Source: an uncultured Opitutales bacterium (GTDB lineage: Bacteria > Verrucomicrobiota > Verrucomicrobiia > Opitutales > Intestinicryptomonadaceae). From it: DNA of 24,528 nt. The stretch's first letter is position 1. Every line of letters begins with the position of its first letter. Shown here in pieces: positions 7,951-15,991 of the stretch. Both the position numbers and the translations under genes were made by a program. The notes under the pieces were generated by a model. It had not been told where the DNA came from, ran no database searches, and saw only the letters and a list, made by a program, of their open reading frames with translations. The DNA lies in contig URAK01000021.1 in NCBI GenBank assembly GCA_900545705.1, forward strand, positions 1 through 24,528. The letters are read 5' to 3'.

Positions 7951-8919
7951 ATGCATAGACGCGATTTTATTAAAACATTTTCAGTCGCCGCTGGCGCCGC
8001 TTTATTCTCGGCGCATTCCTTTGGCTCAGACATTAAAAAGTTTAAAATGAAATTCTCCCCGCGCCTGGGTTTCTCATTCGGAACTCCCACCGCCGGAAAC
8101 GACCCCATCAAACTAATGCAGTACTTTAAAAACTGCGGCTTGCTGGCTGTCGAAGGCGTTTGCCCCATAAACCACTCCAAAAAAATTTCACAGCAGGATA
8201 TCGAAAAACAAATACAAATCGGCGAAACCGCGAAAAATCTCGGTCTTGAAGTCGGCTCACTCTCCTCAATGAACGAAAAAGATGTGCCGACTATGACCGC
8301 AAACAAAATAAAGCGTCCAGACGGTTCGATTGTCGCCGACAAGCCAGCTCTGCGCGCAATGCTCGAAGAACAGCTTGAAAACACTTTCGGCGTCCTCTCG
8401 CGGGTAGGCTCAAAAATTCTCATTATCGGCCCCGGCGCGCTCGATAAAGAATTAGAATGGCGCAAACAGTACGACAATGTCATCGATAACATGTCATTCT
8501 GCGCCGACATATGCAAAAAGCGCGGCTTCATAATGGAAATAGAAGCCCTTAATACGGTAAAGGAACATCCGGGCGTATTTTGCGTAAACAATACCCTCGC
8601 AGCGCGCATCGCACGCGACGTCAACAGCCCCGCATGCGGCATTCTATACGATATCTACCACGAATACATGCAAACCGGCAACCTCTCGTCCCTCGACGAC
8701 GAAAACGTTTGGAACCGCATCGTCTCCTTCCACGTCGCAGACGCACCGGGAAGAAACGAACCCGGCTCGGGCGAAATCGACTACGCCAAAGTATTCAAAA
8801 AAATCTGGGACAAGGGCTACCGCGGCTTTATCGGGCTTGAACACGGGCAGTCCATAAAAACCCCAGAACAGGACGCCGAAATTCTTAAAAGATACCGCGC
8901 TTTCGACGCGCAAGTTTAA
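7951..8919 (+). CDS. Exported sugar isomerase/epimerase-like TIM-barrel protein
   Basis: This 322-residue protein is of the xylose-isomerase-like TIM-barrel family (hydroxypyruvate isomerase, tagatose epimerase and IolE relatives), which act on sugars or keto-sugars with a divalent metal. It has an RR-type signal (RRDFIK at 3-8, hydrophobic to about 24), so it is probably exported by Tat. Candidate metal or catalytic residues fall in the expected order: Glu198 in IEALN, Asp234 with His237 in YDIYH, His261 in FHVADAPGR and Glu297 in GLEHG. No Shine-Dalgarno sequence precedes the ATG. It is followed after 28 bases by an oxidoreductase gene; this pairing is common in sugar-modifying pathways, but the substrate cannot be read from sequence. 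Confidence 0.82.
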   Translation: MHRRDFIKTFSVAAGAALFSAHSFGSDIKKFKMKFSPRLGFSFGTPTAGNDPIKLMQYFKNCGLLAVEGVCPINHSKKISQQDIEKQIQIGETAKNLGLEVGSLSSMNEKDVPTMTANKIKRPDGSIVADKPALRAMLEEQLENTFGVLSRVGSKILIIGPGALDKELEWRKQYDNVIDNMSFCADICKKRGFIMEIEALNTVKEHPGVFCVNNTLAARIARDVNSPACGILYDIYHEYMQTGNLSSLDDENVWNRIVSFHVADAPGRNEPGSGEIDYAKVFKKIWDKGYRGFIGLEHGQSIKTPEQDAEILKRYRAFDAQV

Positions 8920-8947
8920 AACATATAAGGGAAAATAGGAAATCATT

Positions 8948-10246
8948 ATGGATAGAAGAAACGCTATAAAATCAATCGCTGTCGCAGGAGCCGCAGCGGC
9001 TTTGCCGAAATTCTCGGCCGCAGAGGTCGGCAAAAAAAGCCAGCTTAAAGTAGGACTCGTCGGCTGCAGCGGACGCGGCATCGGCGCCGTTGAAAATATG
9101 CTACAAGCTGCAAACGGCTCTGTCAAAATCGTCGCTATCGCCGACCTATTCGCCGATAGAAACGATCTAGCCATCAAGGCATTCGAAAGATACGCAAAAA
9201 AATTTGGAAAGGATACCATCGACGTACCCCCAAGCCGCAGATTCTCAGGCTGGGACGCCTACAAGCAAATCCTCGGCGAAGATATCGACATTATTATCCA
9301 CGCCACCCCGCCTGTATTCCGACCACTACACATCAGAGAATTTGTAAAGGCCGGCAAACACCTGTTTGTCGAAAAACCCGCGTGCGTCGACCCCGTCCAA
9401 TGCCGCGAAATGCTTGAAATCGCCGACGAAGCCGATAAAAAAGGCCTCACCATTATCCCAGGAATCCAGCGCCGATTCCACGCGGGATACCAAGAAGCTA
9501 TTAAACGCATGCAGGACGGCCAAATCGGTGAAGTTCTCGGCGCACAAGCGTATTGGCTTAACTCGCGCTTCTTTATTCAGGACAACGGCGTTTTGCGCCT
9601 CCAAAATCCAGACCCCGAAGAAATTGAATACCAAATTCGCAACTGGTTTATTTTCAGATGGACGTCCGGAGACTGCTACGTAGAGCAGCACGTCCACAAC
9701 CTCGACGTCATACTCTGGGGCCTCGGAAAAGATCCCAAAGAAGTATGCGGCATTGGCGGCAGAAGATGGGATATCGAATTCCCAAAATACGGAGACCGCT
9801 TCAGCCACTTCGGAGTAGATTTCGACTTTGGCGAAGGCCTGCATTGCGCAAGTTATAGCCGCCGCGAAAACAAGTCCGCCGACATCGTCTGCGAACGCTT
9901 CATCGGGTCAAAGGGCGTTCTCGAAACAAACCTCGACGGCAACCGCATGCGCATTCTCGGCCAAAAACCGTGGACCGCTGACGGCAACTACCCGCAAGCT
10001 ATGGTCGAAGAACACAGGGTGCTTATCGACTGCGTCTTGAACAACAAACCGCAAAATCTCCTCCGCGAAATGGTGAAATCGACAAGACTCGCCATTGCAG
10101 GCAGAGAAAGCGCATATTCCGGCCGCAGCTTCAAATACGAATGGATTGTAAGCCGCTCCAAACAATCTTGGGCGCCGCAGGAATGGAAATTCGGCAAAAA
10201 GCCAATTGACCCGATTCCGCTCCCAGGCCAATACCAGCTCGTATAG
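8948..10246 (+). CDS. Exported Gfo/Idh/MocA-family NAD(P)-dependent oxidoreductase
   Basis: This 432-residue sugar dehydrogenase-like protein begins with an RR-type signal (DRRNAIKS, hydrophobic to about residue 24). The Rossmann motif runs GLVGCSGRGIG from residue 36. The catalytic-type EKPA is at 142-145, unlike the EVPA of the GH109 protein in this window, so a true oxidoreductase role is likely. EQHVHNLD at 246-253 supplies the conserved His/Asp of the C-terminal domain. AGGA at 8937-8940 lies seven bases before the ATG. It forms an operon with the TIM-barrel gene upstream and ends at a strong terminator. The two may process an oxidised or epimerised sugar together outside the cytoplasm, with NAD(P) bound before Tat export; this is inference. 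Confidence 0.85.
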   Translation: MDRRNAIKSIAVAGAAAALPKFSAAEVGKKSQLKVGLVGCSGRGIGAVENMLQAANGSVKIVAIADLFADRNDLAIKAFERYAKKFGKDTIDVPPSRRFSGWDAYKQILGEDIDIIIHATPPVFRPLHIREFVKAGKHLFVEKPACVDPVQCREMLEIADEADKKGLTIIPGIQRRFHAGYQEAIKRMQDGQIGEVLGAQAYWLNSRFFIQDNGVLRLQNPDPEEIEYQIRNWFIFRWTSGDCYVEQHVHNLDVILWGLGKDPKEVCGIGGRRWDIEFPKYGDRFSHFGVDFDFGEGLHCASYSRRENKSADIVCERFIGSKGVLETNLDGNRMRILGQKPWTADGNYPQAMVEEHRVLIDCVLNNKPQNLLREMVKSTRLAIAGRESAYSGRSFKYEWIVSRSKQSWAPQEWKFGKKPIDPIPLPGQYQLV

Positions 10247-10267
10247 CAATATTTTCACGGCAAAAAA

Positions 10268-10297
10268 GGCGCACAATTATTTGTGCGCTTTTTTTTT
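10268..10297. terminator. Strong bidirectional intrinsic terminator
   Basis: An 8-bp perfect stem, GCGCACAA (10269-10276) and TTGTGCGC (10281-10288), has a four-base loop TTAT. It is followed by nine T on the plus strand (10289-10297) and preceded by six A (10262-10267), giving a T tract on the minus strand too. It can end both the isomerase-oxidoreductase operon and the convergent envelope operon. Confidence 0.9.
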
Positions 10298-10455
10298 GTC
10301 TCAAATAAAACTCCGCCAAAAAATTCAGCTGCTAATAATATAACGCCAGTTGCTGTAAAATGCGCGCCTCAATGCAAAATTTTTCAAAAACCCGCCAATG
10401 CATGCAAAATTTAATTGTCCACACGCCCAGCCGCACAAAAAAACTTTAATATAAC

Positions 10456-11040
10456 TCACTGCGACTCTTTGACAAATACGTCAACTCTCGCGGGAGGTAT
10501 GTTCAACGCTACAAACGAAACCTTCTCATGCCTCATTTTTTTGAATCCCAACGACTCCGGCGAACGCACTAAATTATATGTAAATTGTATAAAACGCCCG
10601 CCTTTGGGAAGCGCATTTTCAGAGGCGTTTAATATTGCGGACACAACCTTCCCTGGAAGGCTCACCAATGGAAGGCATGAAACTATCGCCTTCACTCTTT
10701 TGGAATCCTCGCCAGCAAGTATTTTTTCTATATTTTCGGCGCTGTCATTCACAATAACCGCCGCGGGAAACCTTTCCTCCAATATCCGCGCAAGTGCCCC
10801 GTCAAATTCCACGCAATAAAGCTTCGCGCCCCCGCCTGCCGCCAACGGACATAGTTTGGACGTAACCGCCCCAGTGCCCGCGCCAAGCTCCACTATTACA
10901 TCGCCTTCGCCCACACTTCCGACAGCCGCTGCCATGCGCCGCGCAAGAAAGCTCGAACTCGGGCATACCGCGCCTATTCTCGCGGGGTGCCGGACGTATT
11001 TACACATAAATTTTAACGCGTCTTTTATATTCATTCCCAT
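10456..11040 (-). CDS. SAM-dependent methyltransferase, phospholipid N-methyltransferase-like
   Basis: This 194-residue class I methyltransferase has the SAM-binding motif IVELGAGTG at 49-57, an acidic strand end VEFD at 77-80, a post-motif SCLPLVSLP at 121-129 and FTYN at 153-156. The N-terminal RHPARIGAVCPSS (17-29) and the LPLVSLP segment resemble the PmtA type of phosphatidylethanolamine N-methyltransferase and related KsgA-like enzymes. Substrate is therefore probably a phospholipid, but this is a fold-level judgement. There is an alternative in-frame ATG two codons in. It follows kdsD by 16 bases and is the last gene of the envelope operon. Confidence 0.7.
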   Translation of the reverse strand: MGMNIKDALKFMCKYVRHPARIGAVCPSSSFLARRMAAAVGSVGEGDVIVELGAGTGAVTSKLCPLAAGGGAKLYCVEFDGALARILEERFPAAVIVNDSAENIEKILAGEDSKRVKAIVSCLPLVSLPGKVVSAILNASENALPKGGRFIQFTYNLVRSPESLGFKKMRHEKVSFVALNIPPARVDVFVKESQ

Positions 11041-11056
11041 GCGTACATGCGCCCAA

Positions 11057-12028
11057 TTATTGCGCCTGATATATATCGTGCAGCCTCACAAGCCCCTTGA
11101 AAACCCCGTTGCCGTCTATCACCGGCAATACAGACAACTTAGACTTGCGCGCCTCCATCAGCTTTACCGCCTGCCCAAGAGATGCGTCAACCCCCGCGCA
11201 TACGGGCGTTTTCGTCATTATGTCGGAACATTTCATGGAGTCCAAATCAAATGTTTTTTGCAGCATTCTGCGCACGTCGCCGTCAGTTACCAATCCCTCC
11301 AGCTTTCCGTCAGCTGAAACTGCGCAAGCCGCTCCAAGCGGCTTGCGGGTCATCTCTATCACTATCTTGCGGACACTGTCGTCCTTTGATACCGTCGCGC
11401 AATCGCACGCAGGCGTCATTACATCGGCAACGTCAAGCAATAAATTCCTGCCAAGCTGCCCGGCGGGATGAAACTTTGCAAAGTCCTCTTTCGAAAACTT
11501 GCGCGCCTTCATCAGCGCACACGCAAGCGCGTCGCCCATCGCCATCGCCAAAGTCGTAGAATTCGTCGGGACTATCCCAAGCGGATCAGCCTCGCCGTGC
11601 GATGAGGCGTCGAGTATTATGTCGCTCGCCCTGCCCATCGGAGAGTCTATGTTGCCTATCAACGCTATTATCGTAGACTTGAATTTCTTCAATATCGGTA
11701 TCAGCCTCACGCACTCGACAGTCGCGCCGCTGTTGGATATCAATATCGTTGGATCCCCAGGCTCGTACACTCCAAGATCCCCGTGCACGGCGTCGCACGC
11801 ATGCAGAAAAACCGCAGGCGTTCCCGTGCTCGAAAGCGTCGCCGCTATCTTCTGTGCCACCAGCCCAGACTTGCCCAAGCCGCATACCAACAATTTTCCC
11901 TTGTGCGATAGTATCGCGTTTACGGCCTTCGCAAAATTCGCATCGAGCCTATCCACCGTCGCCAATATCGAATTGGCCTCGCATTTTAATACCTCGCGCG
12001 CAAGCGATATTATTTCACCGTCATTCAT
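11057..12028 (-). CDS. kdsD: Arabinose-5-phosphate isomerase (KdsD/KpsF)
   Basis: KdsD interconverts ribulose 5-phosphate and arabinose 5-phosphate, the first step towards KDO for lipopolysaccharide. The 323 residues match the family length. The SIS domain (about 40-175) contains GLGKSG at 50-55, HACDAVHGDLG at 76-86, ISNSGAT at 97-103 and FHPAGQLGR at 186-194. Two CBS domains follow (about 203-260 and 268-320), ending LVRLHDIYQA. In many relatives the third segment reads HPxEAxHGDLG; here the acidic residue is Asp79. Its ATG overlaps the kdsB stop by four bases (ATGA), so translation is coupled to kdsB. Confidence 0.93.
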   Translation of the reverse strand: MNDGEIISLAREVLKCEANSILATVDRLDANFAKAVNAILSHKGKLLVCGLGKSGLVAQKIAATLSSTGTPAVFLHACDAVHGDLGVYEPGDPTILISNSGATVECVRLIPILKKFKSTIIALIGNIDSPMGRASDIILDASSHGEADPLGIVPTNSTTLAMAMGDALACALMKARKFSKEDFAKFHPAGQLGRNLLLDVADVMTPACDCATVSKDDSVRKIVIEMTRKPLGAACAVSADGKLEGLVTDGDVRRMLQKTFDLDSMKCSDIMTKTPVCAGVDASLGQAVKLMEARKSKLSVLPVIDGNGVFKGLVRLHDIYQAQ

Positions 12029-13089
12029 GAATTGCGCTTTCTCAAAAATTCCTCGGCTGCTTCAAGATCGTCCGGAGTGTCTATGCCTATCGACTCGTAT
12101 TGCGTCTCCACAATGTCAAACTTCCAGCCAGCGGCAATAAACCTCAGCTGCTCAAGCATCTCGCATTTCTCAAGCTTCGACACCGGAAGCGAATCGTATC
12201 TTACAAGAGACTTCTCGGAATATCCATATATTCCTATGTGCCGCCAATAATCGCACCTATCCAACCATTTTGCCATATCCGGCTCGCCCCTGTTGTACGG
12301 CAGAGGGCTGCGGCTAAAATACATACCGGCACCGCTGTTGTCCCTAAGCACTTTCACCACATTCGGATTCGACAACATTTCAGCATCGGTTATCTTTGAC
12401 GCCGCCGTCACTAAATCCGATCCCCTCGAAGAATGGGCTTCTATCACCGCATCTATTAGCTTAGACGATATGAACGGCTCGTCTCCCTGCACATTCACAA
12501 CAAAATCAGCATTTATCTCGCCAAACGCCTCTATTATGCGCTCCGTGCCGGAGCGGCATTTCTCCGACGTCATTATTGCGGGCGCACCTATCTTGTCGGA
12601 AAATTCCATTATCTCTATGCTGTCCGTCAATATCACGACCTTCTCAGCAAGCTCGCTCTTTACGCAGCTCTCATACACGCGCTCCAATACGGCCTTGCCG
12701 CCAAGCAGCGCCAGCGGCTTCCCGGGAAACCTCGTTGACCCCATACGCGCGGGTATCGCTATCGCAGCCCCAAGCAACATCGCCCCCTGCAAGGGCAAAT
12801 CCTTGCTCTTATTCACGTCCTCCCAAAATTTACGCGCGTCGCTAAGTTCGTCCTCCGGCTCCTCTATGTAATTTTTGTAAACTGCAAGGCCCGCAAGACA
12901 CAAGCATATCAGCCCTATTGCCCTATAAAATATCTTGTAGCCGGCAAGCGATACGCCCCAAGCCTTAAACTTGGACGTCTGATAGTTCTCAGCGTACGTC
13001 TCAGATCTGCGCAATAGAAAAATCGCCGCAACAAAAAGCGGCAACGCCACATACGCAACCTCCAATATCGTATAAAATATATTTAACAT
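12025..13089 (-). CDS. kdsB: CMP-KDO synthetase (KdsB) with N-terminal two-helix membrane extension
   Basis: KdsB activates KDO with CTP for lipid A-core assembly. Residues 105-354 form the complete enzyme: IPARMGSTRFPGKPL at 112-126, NVQGDEP at 199-205, YWRHIGIYGY at 281-290, EQLRFIAAGW at 313-322 and IGIDTPDDL at 334-342. Unusually, about 103 residues precede it in frame, with hydrophobic segments at about 5-26 and 57-71 and a charged linker at 75-98. KdsB proteins are normally about 245-260 residues and soluble. An internal start at Met104 is possible, but the G-rich motif before it sits only two bases away. The long form has a promoter-like element about 34 bases upstream of its ATG. It is the first gene of an operon with kdsD and a methyltransferase. 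Confidence 0.88.
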   Translation of the reverse strand: MLNIFYTILEVAYVALPLFVAAIFLLRRSETYAENYQTSKFKAWGVSLAGYKIFYRAIGLICLCLAGLAVYKNYIEEPEDELSDARKFWEDVNKSKDLPLQGAMLLGAAIAIPARMGSTRFPGKPLALLGGKAVLERVYESCVKSELAEKVVILTDSIEIMEFSDKIGAPAIMTSEKCRSGTERIIEAFGEINADFVVNVQGDEPFISSKLIDAVIEAHSSRGSDLVTAASKITDAEMLSNPNVVKVLRDNSGAGMYFSRSPLPYNRGEPDMAKWLDRCDYWRHIGIYGYSEKSLVRYDSLPVSKLEKCEMLEQLRFIAAGWKFDIVETQYESIGIDTPDDLEAAEEFLRKRNS

Positions 13090-13122
13090 GCAGTACTGTT
13101 CTTTTTATTATTGCTTTCCCAT

Positions 13123-13152
13123 ATGTTAAACGACTTCACACAAGCTCGTCAA
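13123..13152 (-). promoter_or_regulatory. Putative promoter of the kdsB-kdsD operon
   Basis: Read on the minus strand, TTGACG (13152-13147) and TAACAT (13128-13123) are separated by 18 bases and lie 34 bases upstream of the kdsB start. The -35 overlaps TCAAACGTTT at 13149-13158, ten of the twelve bases of the palindrome upstream of the isomerase-like gene, hinting at a shared regulator. Confidence 0.35.
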
Positions 13153-13341
13153 ACGTTTTTGCCGGCAAGCCTAAGAGATGATAAATCAAAAAAAAAACGC
13201 GCAAAGAAAATTTATAAAATCGCGGCTGGTGCGGATACCACTGTGCCAGCTTATCCGCAACAGCCACGCACCATAAGTCGCAATGCCTCTCGCCAAATCA
13301 GCAACGCTCTTTAAGAGCAAAATCCCGGGCACACAAACGCC

Positions 13342-14466
13342 CTACTTGGCAGCTTCCAATACAGATTCCGCTATATATTCAAGCTCGTCCTTTTCAAGCT
13401 CTGGATATATCGGCAGCGCTATCGTGTGCTTCGCGGCGTATTCGCTGTTCGGAAAATCCCCTTCGGAATATCCAAGTTCCTTGAAGCACTCCTGCACATG
13501 CAACGGCAAGGGATAATATATCTCGCAGCCTATCTGCTTCTCGCGCAAATGCGCAAGCACCTCGTCGCGGTTGTTTACGGATATTATGTATTGGTTGTAT
13601 ATAGAACGATTGCGCGGATCTATGTATGGAATAACTACTGTTCCGCTGCTTGAAAAGGCGTCGTTATAGAAGGCGGCATTCGCGCGGCGCATGTCGCCCC
13701 ACTTGTCCAAATGCGGTATCTTCGCCAACAACCCCGCAGCCTGCAAGGCGTCGAGCCTGAAATTCCCACCAACCCTCTTGTGGTAATATTTCGGCTCCAT
13801 TCCGTGGTTGCGCAGCTCGCGCACTCCGCTCGCAAGAGAGTCGCTGTTTGTCAAAACCATTCCGCCGTCTCCAAGCCCGCCCAAATTCTTCGACGGGAAA
13901 AAGCTCAAACACGCCGTATCCCCAAAATTGCCGACTTTTATGCCGTCGCGCGACGCGCCTATCGCCTGCGCCCCGTCCTCTATCACCGCTAACGACCTCG
14001 ATTCGGCTATCTCGCGTATCCTTTCCATCTCGGCGCACTGCCCATATAAATGCACGGGAATTATCGCACGAGTCCGCGGCGTTATCTTTTCAAGCACGCT
14101 GTCGGGGTCTATATTGTAGGTTTTCGGATTTATATCCGCAAACACGGGCCTCGCCCCAGCGCGCCAAACAGAACCGGCTGTCGCAAAAAAAGTGTACGCA
14201 GGAACTATAACCTCGTCAGCCTTGCCTTCGTCGAGCGGCGAGCGGTATATCCCAAGCGCCATCAGCGACACCAACAACGCGTCCGTGCCGCTCGATACTC
14301 CGACTGCATGCTTCACGCCGGAATACTCTGCCACAGCCCCCTCAAATTCGGTCACGTATTTGCCGCCTATGAAATATTGGCTCTCCAATACATCGCGTAT
14401 CGATTTCTCTGTTTCTTCGCGAACTAACGCGTACTGCTTTTTTAGGTCTAACAGCGGAATTTTCAT
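13342..14466 (-). CDS. DegT/DnrJ/EryC1 family sugar-nucleotide aminotransferase
   Basis: This 374-residue PLP enzyme transfers an amino group (usually from glutamate) to a keto-sugar nucleotide, for LPS, O-antigen or glycan building. Motifs include SSGTDALL at 58-65, PAYTFFATAGS at 89-99, VIEDGAQAIGA at 161-171 with Asp164 facing the pyridine nitrogen, and the PLP lysine Lys193 in SFFPSKNLGGLGDGG (188-202). GNFRLDALQAA at 234-244 is also typical. It resembles WbpE/WlbC-type enzymes, but the exact sugar is not readable. I chose the ATG at 14466 because MKIPLLDLKKQY is the usual family N terminus; the frame runs 13 residues further up without homology and there is no Shine-Dalgarno sequence. 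It lies 252 bases upstream of the KDO genes on the same strand. Confidence 0.88.
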   Translation of the reverse strand: MKIPLLDLKKQYALVREETEKSIRDVLESQYFIGGKYVTEFEGAVAEYSGVKHAVGVSSGTDALLVSLMALGIYRSPLDEGKADEVIVPAYTFFATAGSVWRAGARPVFADINPKTYNIDPDSVLEKITPRTRAIIPVHLYGQCAEMERIREIAESRSLAVIEDGAQAIGASRDGIKVGNFGDTACLSFFPSKNLGGLGDGGMVLTNSDSLASGVRELRNHGMEPKYYHKRVGGNFRLDALQAAGLLAKIPHLDKWGDMRRANAAFYNDAFSSSGTVVIPYIDPRNRSIYNQYIISVNNRDEVLAHLREKQIGCEIYYPLPLHVQECFKELGYSEGDFPNSEYAAKHTIALPIYPELEKDELEYIAESVLEAAK

Positions 14467-14549
14467 AATCGTCGCATTTAAAGCCCTTTTGACTGAAAAT
14501 GGCAATCCATATTTACAGCTAATTTATCGCCTGTTCTTTAAAAAAATAC

Positions 14550-14576
14550 TTGATAAAAAAATTTTTTAAATATAAT
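14550..14576 (+). promoter_or_regulatory. Promoter of the histone-like gene
   Basis: A perfect -10 TATAAT at 14571-14576 follows TTGATA (14550-14555) with a short 15-base spacer inside an A/T-only tract. Transcription would begin near 14583, giving a leader of about 50 bases before the ATG at 14634. The AT tract could act as an UP or bending element. Confidence 0.5.
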
Positions 14577-14633
14577 CAATACTATCTCTTAGCCCCCATT
14601 CTTACTTTCGATTACTTTATCTATCAAAAAATT

Positions 14634-15107
14634 ATGGCTAAAACAAACGCAAAAAAAACCGCGCCGAAGAAAGCTCCGGCCGCCAAACCAGCAAAAAACG
14701 CAGCTAAAAAGGCTCCTGCTAAGCCGGCCCAGAAAGCTCCGGCCAAAAAGGCTCCCGCTAAACCCGCCCAGAAAGCCGCTCCTAAAAAGCCCGCACCTAA
14801 AGCGTCAAAACCGGCACCAAAGCCCGCAAAAGCATGCGCATGCAAAAACGACCCCAAAAAGTCCTGCGATTGCAAAAACGACCCAAAAAAATCGTGCGGC
14901 TGCCAAGGCGGAAACTGCTTTGAAAAACTTATCGCAGAAATTTTCGGAAAACTCGCGGACGACGCAAACGTCGCCAACCTCCTAAAAGATTTCTTCTATA
15001 CGGAGCTTCTCAACAAGGGCCTCGACGAGTCCGCCGCTTCCGATATGGCAAACCGTATTGAAATCGAAATAAAATCTTTCGAGGCAAATATAGAAATCGC
15101 CGAATAG
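14634..15107 (+). CDS. Histone-H1-like basic protein with repeated CxC cysteine motif
   Basis: The 157-residue protein has three parts. Residues 1-66 are almost only Lys, Ala and Pro, like bacterial histone-H1-like DNA-binding proteins, with a 13-residue tandem repeat at 25-50 (KKAPAKPAQKAPA then KKAPAKPAQKAAP). Residues 68-95 hold three CxC pairs spaced exactly ten residues apart (68/70, 78/80, 88/90), separated by KNDPKKS twice, plus Cys95; this looks like a metal or redox site. Residues 96-157 are a predicted helical, acidic domain. I chose the ATG at 14634 because the 28 codons before it do not resemble the rest; no Shine-Dalgarno sequence precedes it. DNA or RNA compaction is likely from the tail. 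The role of the cysteines and the C-terminal domain is unknown. It is monocistronic, with its own promoter and terminator. Confidence 0.8.
   Translation: MAKTNAKKTAPKKAPAAKPAKNAAKKAPAKPAQKAPAKKAPAKPAQKAAPKKPAPKASKPAPKPAKACACKNDPKKSCDCKNDPKKSCGCQGGNCFEKLIAEIFGKLADDANVANLLKDFFYTELLNKGLDESAASDMANRIEIEIKSFEANIEIAE
14706..14783 (+). repeat. 39-bp tandem repeat in the Lys/Ala/Pro tail
   Basis: Two adjacent imperfect copies of a 39-base unit encode residues 25-37 and 38-50 of the histone-like protein. A second internal repeat, with a 30-base unit, begins at about 14841 and encodes the CKNDPKKSCx segments. Both kinds are prone to copy-number change between strains. Confidence 0.6.
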
Positions 15108-15175
15108 CGCAATAAGCGCAATTCTCATATTATTGCAAGCCGCATTAAACGCCTTTTGCCGCTGCTTAATTTTTA

Positions 15176-15215
15176 TTAAACTCGCCTTTGAATCAATTCT
15201 TTGGCGGGTTTTTTT
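15176..15215 (+). terminator. Terminator of the histone-like gene
   Basis: AAACTCGCC (15178-15186) pairs with GGCGGGTTT (15203-15211, one T-G wobble) around a loop of about 16 bases, and a run of T follows to 15215. It lies about 70 bases after the stop codon. Confidence 0.7.
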
Positions 15216-15281
15216 ATGCCGTAATTTTGCGCGTAAATATCTCCCACGAAAACTCATACTCCGAAACTCATTCAACCTCGC

Positions 15282-15313
15282 AAAAAAAACCGCACGGAAA
15301 TCCCAGCGCGGCT
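15282..15313 (-). terminator. Terminator of the perR-rubrerythrin operon
   Basis: On the minus strand, AGCCGCGC pairs with GTGCGGTT (two G-T wobbles) around a ten-base loop and runs into eight T (15289-15282). It lies about 105 bases beyond the rubrerythrin stop. Confidence 0.6.
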
Positions 15314-15416
15314 CTTTGCATTATCTGTCTGAAACTTTAAAATAGGCACAACTTAGGCTGATTTCGCCGCCATTGCCACGCCTATTTCAACTCTCTCTGC
15401 CGATTCCTCTAAAATT

Positions 15417-15989
15417 CTAGAAATTGTCGGCAAGCACCTCAAAGTACGCCTTCGGATGCGCGCATGCCGGGCATTTCTCCGGCGCCTGCGAACCGACATA
15501 CACATATCCGCAATTTCTGCACTTCCAAGCTATGGGAGCATCCTTCTTAAATACGCTTCCGTCGGCTATATTCTGGGCGAGCTTCAAGTAGCGCTCCTCA
15601 TGGTGCTTCTCGACTGCCGCTATATTCCTAAATACGGCGGCTATCTCGGCAAAACCTTCCTCTTCCGCCTCCTTCGCGCCCTTGGCATATATCTCAGTCC
15701 ATTCCTCATGCTCACCAGCCGCCGCCATTTTTAGGCACGCAGCGGTATCGGCAAGGCCGCTTGAATATACGGAATCTACTGCGACAGTCGCTTCCCCCAA
15801 AAACTTATAAAAACGTTTCGCGTGCTCCTTCTCGTTGTCGGCAGTCTCCTGGAATATCGCAGATATCTGCTCATAGCCCTCCTTCTTGGCTACGCTCGCA
15901 AAAAACGTGTATTTGTTCCGCGCCGCCGATTCGCCGACAAATGCGGCCATTAGATTCTTTTCGGTTTTTGTTCCTTTTAACGATTTCAT
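15417..15989 (-). CDS. rbr: Rubrerythrin (peroxide reductase)
   Basis: Rubrerythrin reduces hydrogen peroxide in anaerobes and microaerophiles with a diiron centre and a rubredoxin-type iron. The 190 residues match the family length. Diiron ligands appear as Glu20, Glu53 with His56 in NEKEH, Glu94 and Glu127 with His130 in VEKHHEERY. The rubredoxin domain has CRNC at 157-160 and CPAC at 173-176. The ATG at 15989 has the strong site AAGGAG (16003-15998) eight bases upstream, inside the 3' end of the perR-like gene whose stop lies two bases before this start, so the two are translationally coupled. The frame extends 17 residues further up without homology. The pairing with PerR points to induction by peroxide. 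Confidence 0.95.
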   Translation of the reverse strand: MKSLKGTKTEKNLMAAFVGESAARNKYTFFASVAKKEGYEQISAIFQETADNEKEHAKRFYKFLGEATVAVDSVYSSGLADTAACLKMAAAGEHEEWTEIYAKGAKEAEEEGFAEIAAVFRNIAAVEKHHEERYLKLAQNIADGSVFKKDAPIAWKCRNCGYVYVGSQAPEKCPACAHPKAYFEVLADNF

Positions 15990-15991
15990 TA

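Larger units (their letters stand above)
15108..15416. other. Convergent intergenic region holding two facing terminators
   Basis: No gene is visible in these 309 bases. The plus-strand terminator of the histone-like gene and the minus-strand terminator of the rubrerythrin gene lie back to back; the remainder is AT-rich with no further structure that I can support. Confidence 0.5.

Noticed and set aside
7908..8642. Minus-strand frame of 244 codons opposite the isomerase-like gene
   Set aside because: The plus-strand protein has an export signal and family motifs. The antisense frame has none.
13246..13259. CCAGCTTATCCGCA shared with 7418-7431
   Set aside because: One 14-base match in about 24.5 kb is expected by chance, and the flanks do not extend the similarity.
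13308..13320. GCTCTTTAAGAGC palindrome downstream of the aminotransferase gene as a terminator
   Set aside because: The loop would be too small and no T tract follows on the minus strand.
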